From contig JAUNOP010000001.1 in the NCBI GenBank assembly GCA_030537135.1, positions 1 through 64,000 on the forward strand: a stretch of 64,000 bases of DNA. The letters run 5' to 3'. The first letter of the stretch is position 1. Each line of letters opens with the position of its first letter. Of the stretch, positions 58,997 through 64,000 are shown piece by piece. Source of the stretch: Eubacteriales bacterium (GTDB taxonomy: Bacteria; Bacillota; Clostridia; Lachnospirales; Lachnospiraceae). The position numbers and the translations under genes were made by a program. The notes under the pieces are model-generated. The model saw nothing but the letters and a program-made list of their open reading frames with translations, was not told where the DNA came from and did no database searches.

Positions 58997-60484
58997 CTAT
59001 TTCTGGCTTTTGTGCATGAGGGCTGTTTTGACAGGAGAATCTGCCAGAACCTTTTCCAGGTAGCTCTGATATTCTTCTCTGGAGCATAGATGTTTTTCAT
59101 CCAGAGAGGCCAGATAATCCAGAAAAATGCTCAGAAACACTGGTTCTCGGAATAAAAGATAATTTTGCTTCCCATAACAATCCAAAAAGAGCAGATAGCC
59201 AACGCTGGCATTGACGCACAGATGAAAATTGTGAGGAAGCTCTTTTAAATTGCCTTGAAGCAGAAAGGAATACCCCAGTGAAAGATGGCTGTATAAGGAA
59301 TGAAGCAGCCCAAAGCGATCTGAAAGAGAAAAGGGATGATAAAAATCATCGCCGATTTCCAGGAGCCTTCCAGAAGCAAGAAAGTCCAAAACCCCCTTTT
59401 GGGTATGATAAATACGCATGTTCTCATTGGAGAGCGTGCTTTTTCTCGAAGCAATGAAACTTTTAATAAAAGGAAGAAGCTTCTGCTTTTCCTCTTTATT
59501 CAGAATGATATATTTGCTTAGCATTTCATCTGTGATAAAGGGAATCAGGCAGGCCTCTGACTGAAGAACATAGGTCTGACTTGCGTACCAGTCCAGATTT
59601 CCCAGAATTTCGCATTCCTCTGCCACAGAGTCAATGGTCTGGAAAAGAGGACGGCACTTTTCCTTGTAATCCTCAAAAATCTTCCATAGCATAGATACCG
59701 TATCCTTTTCACGAATAAAGATGCCAGACTGGTAATCAGCAGTACAGAGAATCGCCTCGTCTTCCGTCAGAATAAAGCAGGGAAATCCATTGAAATTGTG
59801 GAAATGGGAGTCCAGGTTATCATAATAATAAAAAACATGGTAATCCAGAGCATTCATAAACACAGGAAGGATTTCTTCAAGATACAGGAGATTATAAAGC
59901 TTATGGTCTGAGGTGAACTGTAAGGCATTGCTCAGACAGAAAATGTGTGAAATTTCCACTGCGCTTTTGGGAGAAAGAGCAGCAGAGAGCAGACAGAACA
60001 AAAAATCATAATCTGGCTGTAAAAAGAGCGCAATTTTTCCCTGCTGTTTGTGTGTCTCACGAAGCAGCAAATGACAGACGCAGTTATTGATTTCCATGGA
60101 GGTGTGCAGGGCCTTGAAAATTTTCTCAGAGGAACAGGGAGACATGGCGCTTGCTGTTTCTCTGGCAAACAGCCCTTGATATTCTTGTCTATCTTTTGCA
60201 GGCTGGGGAAAATTTAAAATAAAGTCCTCTACGTTTTTTCTCTGATAGAATACATCCTCTCCGATTTTGAGAATATGGTAGGCCTCAAAAAAATCCTCTT
60301 CTTCCTTTGGAGTAAGATTCATAAAAGAGGCAAGCAGTTTTACATGCTCAGAGGAAGGAATTCTCTTGCCGCCGATATATTTATAAACAGTAGAGCGGTC
60401 AATTTTTGTGTGGTTAATCATGGCGGCAATAGAAATATGTTTGGTTTGAATGAATTCTTTTAATAGTTGGTCAAATGGAATCAT
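58997..60484 (-). CDS. Long XRE-type helix-turn-helix protein of unknown function
   Basis: The 495-residue product begins with a Cro/CI-type helix-turn-helix (residues about 15-60: ISIAAMINHTKIDRSTVYKYIGGKRIPSSEHV). A helical C-terminus of about 430 residues follows, with no domain I recognise and many Phe, Tyr and Cys. It has no signal peptide or membrane helix. Such length with one N-terminal HTH suggests a ligand- or protein-sensing regulator. Its targets are unknown. It is minus-strand, with a gene-poor AT-rich upstream region of about 850 bases. The start ATG is preceded by AAGGTAACT. Confidence 0.75.
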   Translation of the reverse strand: MIPFDQLLKEFIQTKHISIAAMINHTKIDRSTVYKYIGGKRIPSSEHVKLLASFMNLTPKEEEDFFEAYHILKIGEDVFYQRKNVEDFILNFPQPAKDRQEYQGLFARETASAMSPCSSEKIFKALHTSMEINNCVCHLLLRETHKQQGKIALFLQPDYDFLFCLLSAALSPKSAVEISHIFCLSNALQFTSDHKLYNLLYLEEILPVFMNALDYHVFYYYDNLDSHFHNFNGFPCFILTEDEAILCTADYQSGIFIREKDTVSMLWKIFEDYKEKCRPLFQTIDSVAEECEILGNLDWYASQTYVLQSEACLIPFITDEMLSKYIILNKEEKQKLLPFIKSFIASRKSTLSNENMRIYHTQKGVLDFLASGRLLEIGDDFYHPFSLSDRFGLLHSLYSHLSLGYSFLLQGNLKELPHNFHLCVNASVGYLLFLDCYGKQNYLLFREPVFLSIFLDYLASLDEKHLCSREEYQSYLEKVLADSPVKTALMHKSQK

Positions 60485-60622
60485 GATAGTTACCTTATGT
60501 ATGCTTAAATTTGGGGGAATTTTATTTATTCTATCAAATTATTCTATTGAAGTCCAGAATAAAAATATGTTCGGAGAATACTACAATAATTTCTGTGCTG
60601 TTATTTACAGCATGATGTTGGG

Positions 60623-60681
60623 GTTCCAAGGTCAGGAAGCCGATGCAAGCTTGCTTGCAAGAGGATTTTTGACCTTGGAAC
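60623..60681. repeat. Palindromic element GTTCCAAGGTCA...TGACCTTGGAAC
   Basis: Perfect 12-bp arms (60623-60634 and 60670-60681) around a 35-base centre that contains another self-complementary core (TGCAAGCTTGCTTGCA). Only one copy is seen in this window. Confidence 0.6.
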
Positions 60682-60895
60682 TCGCCAAAAACATGAGGAA
60701 GCAGTCATTTTTCGGAGAAACATGGGCGGATTACTTATGTTTTTGAAGATTGAGAGAATGCAAAGCACGGAACAATCCGGTATCAGAGAGGGCAAAAAGA
60801 TAAGTATTTGAAAAAAACAGGAATATAGGAACCGCCGCGTGAGATTTTTTGAGTAAATAATGAAAAAATAATTTGCCCACAAGTTATGCCACTTA

Positions 60896-60924
60896 TTGAA
60901 AAAAACTGGATGATATGTTATATT
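60896..60924 (+). promoter_or_regulatory. Promoter of a candidate non-coding RNA
   Basis: TTGAAA (60896-60901), 17 bases, TATATT (60919-60924), with no coding gene on this strand until ftsH. Confidence 0.55.
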
Positions 60925-60930
60925 GTAAAA

Positions 60931-61240
60931 ATATCAGTATTTTCTGAAAGTTCTTTTGGAAGACCTTGTCCACAGAGAATAGAACAAATGACCCTGGCTT
61001 GGGGAAATCGAGGGTAAGTTGTTGAAAAGAAGACACGAGGCTGGGCAGTATAAGGCGGACATGAAGGATCAGTATAGAAAGAGAAATGTAAAAGGCTCAA
61101 GAATAAAGAGGCCTGCCTTATGAGCCCTGAACAAAAGAAACAGGGAAAAACTGAAGAAACATCCGATTTTTTTCCGAGAAAGAGCAGTCTGTTTTGCCAG
61201 AGCTGGATGCTCGGAGAAAATTTCGGATGTTTCATTTTAT
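60931..61240 (+). ncRNA. Candidate structured non-coding RNA
   Basis: About 310 bases follow the promoter at 60896-60924 with no convincing frame. Hairpins occur in series: GTTCT/AGAAC (60950-60954, 60981-60985), ACCCT/AGGGT (60991-60995, 61011-61015), GGCTCA/TGAGCC (61094-61099, 61121-61126) and CCCTG/CAGGG (61125-61129, 61141-61145). A closing 11-bp GAAACATCCGA/TCGGATGTTTC (61156-61166, 61223-61233) encloses CCGAG/CTCGG. The last two could be a terminator, as ATTTTAT follows. It matches none of tmRNA, RNase P, SRP or 6S closely as far as I can read. It needs a covariance or expression check. Confidence 0.4.
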
Positions 61241-61290
61241 AATGTATCAGCCAGAATGCCAATGTCTGTACCTGTCAGGCAACTTATAGA

Positions 61291-61338
61291 GATAAAATAA
61301 AAGAAGGAAGTGTTTTCTATGAAAACGCTTCCTTCTTT
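61291..61338 (-). terminator. tRNA-Leu terminator
   Basis: An 18-base stem (61300-61317 and 61321-61338, AAAGAAGGAAGTGTTTTC type, one mismatch) is followed, on the minus strand, by TTTTATTTTATC. Confidence 0.8.
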
Positions 61339-61340
61339 CG

Positions 61341-61423
61341 TGCCGATGGCCGGACTCGAACCGGCACGGTGTTACCCGCTTGATTTTGAGTCAAGTGCGT
61401 CTGCCAATTCCGCCACATCGGCA
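61341..61423 (-). tRNA. tRNA-Leu(CAA)
   Basis: 83 bases on the minus strand fold as a tRNA: acceptor TGCCGAT / ATCGGCA, T-arm GCCGGTTCGAGTCCGGC and anticodon stem CTTGA/TCAAG with the seven-base loop CTCAAAA. The anticodon is CAA, reading UUG. A class II variable arm (CGGGTAACACCG) supports Leu. The 3' CCA is not encoded. A minus-strand promoter (TTGTCA, 17 bases, TAATAT at 61452-61480) and a terminator flank it. Confidence 0.96.
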
Positions 61424-61451
61424 AAACAGGAGAATTCCTGTCCACTTGTTT

Positions 61452-61480
61452 ATATTATCATACTGTTTTGAAAATGACAA
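61452..61480 (-). promoter_or_regulatory. tRNA-Leu promoter
   Basis: Minus strand: TTGTCA (61475-61480), 17 bases, TAATAT (61452-61457). Confidence 0.6.
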
Positions 61481-61553
61481 GTATTTTTTTTGAAAAAAAA
61501 CAAAAAATATGAATGAACAATCTTAAATGTTTATTAAATATAGAAGATACCTT

Positions 61554-61582
61554 TTGACAACAGAGAAAAACAGAGGTATAGT
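61554..61582 (+). promoter_or_regulatory. ftsH promoter and structured leader
   Basis: TTGACA (61554-61559), 17 bases, TATAGT (61577-61582). The leader of about 140 bases contains the perfect CAGCATTG / CAATGCTG pair (61651-61658 and 61694-61701) just ahead of the ribosome site. Confidence 0.75.
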
Positions 61583-61731
61583 ACTATCAATAGTAAATGC
61601 TATTTATGCTATAACAGAAAAAACGCAGTATCAGCCTGCAGCTGCTCACACAGCATTGTCCCGCAAATCTGTGATCAGGCGCGCGGCAGCTGGCAATGCT
61701 GAGTTATATGCTAAGAAGGGAGGAAACAATT

Positions 61732-63618
61732 TTGGATTTGAAAAATATGGGTAATAGAAGTACCGATTCAGGTCCGCATAAGAGACCGATTATCATTTAT
61801 TATTTAATAGGCCTTCTTATTGTGATTCTGATAAATTCTCTTCTGGTTCCGTCTATTCGAGAGAGAAGCATTGTGGATACAGACTATACCACATTCCTTG
61901 AGAAGATTGCGCAGGGAAAAGTTTCAAAGGCTCAGGTAGATAAGAGCGATGATGTGATTTATTATGAAGTTGTTGAAGGAGGCAAGCAGATTATCTGCAA
62001 GACCGGACGCATGGATGATCCGGATTTGGTGAATCGGCTATACGCGGCGGGCGTGAGGCAGGCTTCTGTGATTCCGGCAAAGGAATCTCCGTGGATTGCT
62101 CTGATAATCGGGTATGTGCTTCCTATCGCGGCTATGGTGCTGCTGGGAAACTGGCTCAGCAAGAGAATGATGAAGTCCATGGGCGGAGGACCGGGAGGCA
62201 TGATGTCCTTTGGAAAAAGCAATGCAAAGGTTTATGTAAAATCCTCCACAGGAATCAAATTCTCAGACGTGGCAGGAGAGGACGAGGCAAAAGACCTTCT
62301 CACAGAGATTGTAGACTATCTTCATAATCCTGACAAGTACCGGGAAATCGGTGCATCCATGCCAAAGGGAGCGCTTCTGGTAGGCCCTCCAGGAACAGGA
62401 AAGACTCTTCTTGCCAAGGCAGTGGCAGGGGAGGCAGAGGTTCCCTTTTTCTCGATTTCAGGTTCTGAGTTTGTGGAAATGTTTGTGGGTATGGGAGCTG
62501 CCAAGGTGCGCGACCTTTTTAAGCAGGCCAACGAGAAGGCTCCCTGTATTGTTTTTATTGATGAGATTGATACCATAGGAAAGAAACGTGACGGAGCCAT
62601 GCCCGGAGGAAATGATGAGAGAGAGCAGACCTTGAATCAGCTTCTCACAGAGATGGATGGCTTTGACGGCTCAAAGGGAGTGGTAATTCTGGCGGCTACC
62701 AACCGTCCGGACTCTCTGGATCCGGCTCTTCTGCGTCCGGGACGGTTTGACAGGAGAATTCCTGTAGAGCTTCCAGATCTTCTGGGAAGAGAGGAAATCC
62801 TGAAGGTGCATGCCAAGAAGATTAAGGTTGCAGATAATGTTCGCTTTGACGAGATCGCAAAGGCGGCTTCCGGAGCTTCTGGAGCAGAGCTTGCGAACAT
62901 TGTAAACGAGGCTGCCCTGCGTGCGGTTCGGGACGGCAGACGCTTTGCTACGCAGGCGGATTTTGAGGAGAGTATTGAGGTAGTTATTGCAGGCTACCAG
63001 AAGAAGAACAGGGTTCTTTCAAGCAAGGAGAAGCTTATTGTCTCCTACCATGAAATCGGTCATGCGCTTGTAGCTGCCAAGCAGACAGAATCAGCGCCTG
63101 TACACAAGATTACGATTATTCCCCGTACCTCTGGAGCCCTGGGCTATACCATGCAGGTGGATGAGCAGGAGCATTTCCTTATGACAAAGGAGGAGCTGGA
63201 GAACAAGATTGCAACGTTTACCGGAGGTCGGGCTGCTGAGGAGCTGATTTTCCACTCTATTACCACAGGAGCTGCCAATGATATTGAACAGGCGACCAAG
63301 CTTGCAAGAGCTATGATTTCCAGATATGGAATGAGCGATGAATTTGGAATGGTTGCCATGGAGACGGTTTCCAACCAGTATCTCGGAGGCGACGCTTCTC
63401 TGACCTGCTCCTTTGAGACACAGACGCTTCTGGACAAAAAGGTAGTAAACCTCATAAGCCGCCAGTATGACAAGGCATATAAAATCCTTGAGGAAAATAT
63501 AGAAAAGCTCCATGAGCTGGCCAAATATTTATATGACAATGAGACAATTACCGGGGAAGAATTCATGGCAATTCTGAATCGGCCAAAGCTTGAGGCTGCC
63601 GCTTCTTATGGAGCATAG
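61732..63618 (+). CDS. ftsH: ATP-dependent zinc metalloprotease FtsH
   Basis: FtsH is a membrane-bound AAA protease that degrades misfolded membrane and regulatory proteins. The 628-residue product has two N-terminal membrane helices (about residues 20-40 and 120-145), Walker A GPPGTGKT (Gly218), Walker [10 protein letters not shown] and the zinc motif HEIGH (His440-His444). The third zinc ligand, an Asp, lies in [14 protein letters not shown]. The start is TTG 61732, 8 bases after GGGAGG; ATG 61747 would be 23 bases away. It has its own promoter and a long leader. Confidence 0.95.
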   Translation: MDLKNMGNRSTDSGPHKRPIIIYYLIGLLIVILINSLLVPSIRERSIVDTDYTTFLEKIAQGKVSKAQVDKSDDVIYYEVVEGGKQIICKTGRMDDPDLVNRLYAAGVRQASVIPAKESPWIALIIGYVLPIAAMVLLGNWLSKRMMKSMGGGPGGMMSFGKSNAKVYVKSSTGIKFSDVAGEDEAKDLLTEIVDYLHNPDKYREIGASMPKGALLVGPPGTGKTLLAKAVAGEAEVPFFSISGSEFVEMFVGMGAAKVRDLFKQANEKAPCIVFIDEIDTIGKKRDGAMPGGNDEREQTLNQLLTEMDGFDGSKGVVILAATNRPDSLDPALLRPGRFDRRIPVELPDLLGREEILKVHAKKIKVADNVRFDEIAKAASGASGAELANIVNEAALRAVRDGRRFATQADFEESIEVVIAGYQKKNRVLSSKEKLIVSYHEIGHALVAAKQTESAPVHKITIIPRTSGALGYTMQVDEQEHFLMTKEELENKIATFTGGRAAEELIFHSITTGAANDIEQATKLARAMISRYGMSDEFGMVAMETVSNQYLGGDASLTCSFETQTLLDKKVVNLISRQYDKAYKILEENIEKLHELAKYLYDNETITGEEFMAILNRPKLEAAASYGA

Positions 63619-63621
63619 CTT

Positions 63622-63669
63622 CGCAAAAAAAACGACAGAGAAAACATGTTTTTTCTGTCGTTTTTTGCG
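63622..63669 (+). terminator. ftsH terminator
   Basis: A long stem, CGCAAAAAA..CGACAGA / TCTGTCG..TTTTTTGCG, with a T-run. The A/T symmetry allows it to stop the convergent thioesterase gene too. Confidence 0.85.
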
Positions 63670-63699
63670 TACTAAGCCTGGAAAAGGACTTAGCGTGCC

Positions 63700-64000
63700 T
63701 TATTCGTCCTCCATAAAAGCAAGAACCCTCTGATAGAATTCTGGCTTTGCCTTTTTCATAAAAACAGGCCGTCCATTTGGACCTAAGAAGCAGTGTCTGG
63801 AAATTCCGGTAGTACATAAGGCACCGTCCTTATGGTTTCGCACCTCATATGCGAGGGTAAGGCGAATTCCGTTGAATTCTTTGATAACAGCCGAGATATC
63901 CACAGTATCCCCGAAGCGAACCATGGAGCGGTACTGGCACTCTATTTCCAGAACAGGACTGATAATACCCTCCTCTTCAAGCCTCTCATAGGAATACCCC
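63700..64000 (-). CDS. YbgC-type acyl-CoA thioesterase, 5' part outside the window
   Basis: The minus-strand frame stays open to the window edge, so about 100 C-terminal residues are visible. The visible start reads GYSYERLEEEG, a typical segment 30-35 residues into hot-dog-fold YbgC/4HBT thioesterases, followed by CQYRSMVRFGDTVDI and SRHCFLGPNGRPVF. These hydrolyse acyl-CoA. The catalytic Asp/Glu region lies outside. It converges on ftsH. Confidence 0.85.
   Translation of the reverse strand, partial: GYSYERLEEEGIISPVLEIECQYRSMVRFGDTVDISAVIKEFNGIRLTLAYEVRNHKDGALCTTGISRHCFLGPNGRPVFMKKAKPEFYQRVLAFMEDE

Noticed and set aside
60450-60746. A 98-residue plus-strand frame upstream of the ncRNA candidate
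   Set aside because: It starts inside the XRE gene's 5' end and crosses the palindrome. No family or ribosome site is visible.
60918-61262. A 114-residue minus-strand frame overlapping the ncRNA candidate
   Set aside because: Composition is not protein-like, and there is no ribosome site. The hairpin content fits RNA better.
1-64000. CRISPR arrays, prophage or insertion sequences
   Set aside because: No regularly spaced direct repeats, integrase, transposase or phage structural genes were seen; the repeats found are short palindromes in spacers.

Overview
The window looks like a chromosomal segment from a low-to-moderate GC Gram-positive anaerobe of the class Clostridia, most likely family Lachnospiraceae. 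The evidence is the gene content: RqcH, RemA, a T-box ahead of tyrS, SleB- and LCP-type wall proteins, ScpAB, a sodium-translocating biotin decarboxylase, and the HI0933 flavoprotein-cmk-ispH-S1 operon. Strong AGGAGG ribosome sites, some GTG/TTG starts and clear sigma-A promoters fit too. Genus is not assigned. I see no phage, plasmid, transposase or CRISPR array. It reads as core genome, with several uncharacterised operons and a set of intergenic palindromic repeats.

Layout. 1-3.8 kb: the end of an NlpC/P60 wall hydrolase, fabH, and (minus) the phosphotransacylase pduL. 3.9-9.7 kb: a five-gene plus-strand operon of unknown role (LRR protein, VWA protein, MoxR-type AAA ATPase, transglutaminase lipoprotein, multi-pass membrane protein). 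9.9-13.6 kb: an HPr-like protein, then (minus) rqcH and an ABC-F ATPase. 13.8-19.3 kb: yicC-remA-gmk-rpoZ-rimO-pgsA-cinA. 19.3-22.4 kb: small unknown proteins, a Cys/Gly/Asn-rich protein and a repeat-bearing SleB hydrolase. 22.4-29 kb: T-box-tyrS, alaS, rpsU, cls. 29-36.5 kb: two D-Ala-D-Ala carboxypeptidases around an ABC exporter, a phosphoesterase, scpA-scpB and a phospholipase-C-like protein. 36.8-42.1 kb: a decarboxylase/transcarboxylase cluster. 42.3-46.2 kb: flavoprotein-cmk-ispH-rpsA. 46.3-52.5 kb: a minus-strand exonuclease, a large surface protein, a degenerate PD-(D/E)XK-family protein and an LCP protein. 52.6-58.9 kb: aroC (minus), corA, a rhomboid-like protein, pyk, lysA. 59-64 kb: a long XRE-type regulator (minus), a gene-poor stretch with a candidate structured RNA, tRNA-Leu(CAA) (minus), ftsH and the 3' part of a thioesterase gene (minus).

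How genes work together. Envelope building and remodelling recurs (NlpC/P60, SleB, two carboxypeptidases, LCP, pgsA, cls, fabH). Translation and its quality control is the second theme (rpsU, rpsA, tyrS, alaS, rimO, rqcH, ABC-F, yicC, ftsH). Energy metabolism is represented by pyk, pduL and the Na+-pump decarboxylase cluster, which carries both acyl-CoA-type and oxaloacetate/pyruvate-type carboxyltransferases on one biotin carrier.

The most unusual observations are: the five-gene LRR/VWA/MoxR/transglutaminase/membrane operon; a sharp codon-usage switch inside ispH (Gln CAG to CAA), suggesting a recombined 3' half; a promoter-driven, highly structured non-coding stretch at about 60.93-61.24 kb; at least three families of short palindromic intergenic repeats; and an LCP protein with a possible periplasmic-binding-protein-like domain. 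All functional statements rest on reading the sequence and family knowledge; no database search was run.
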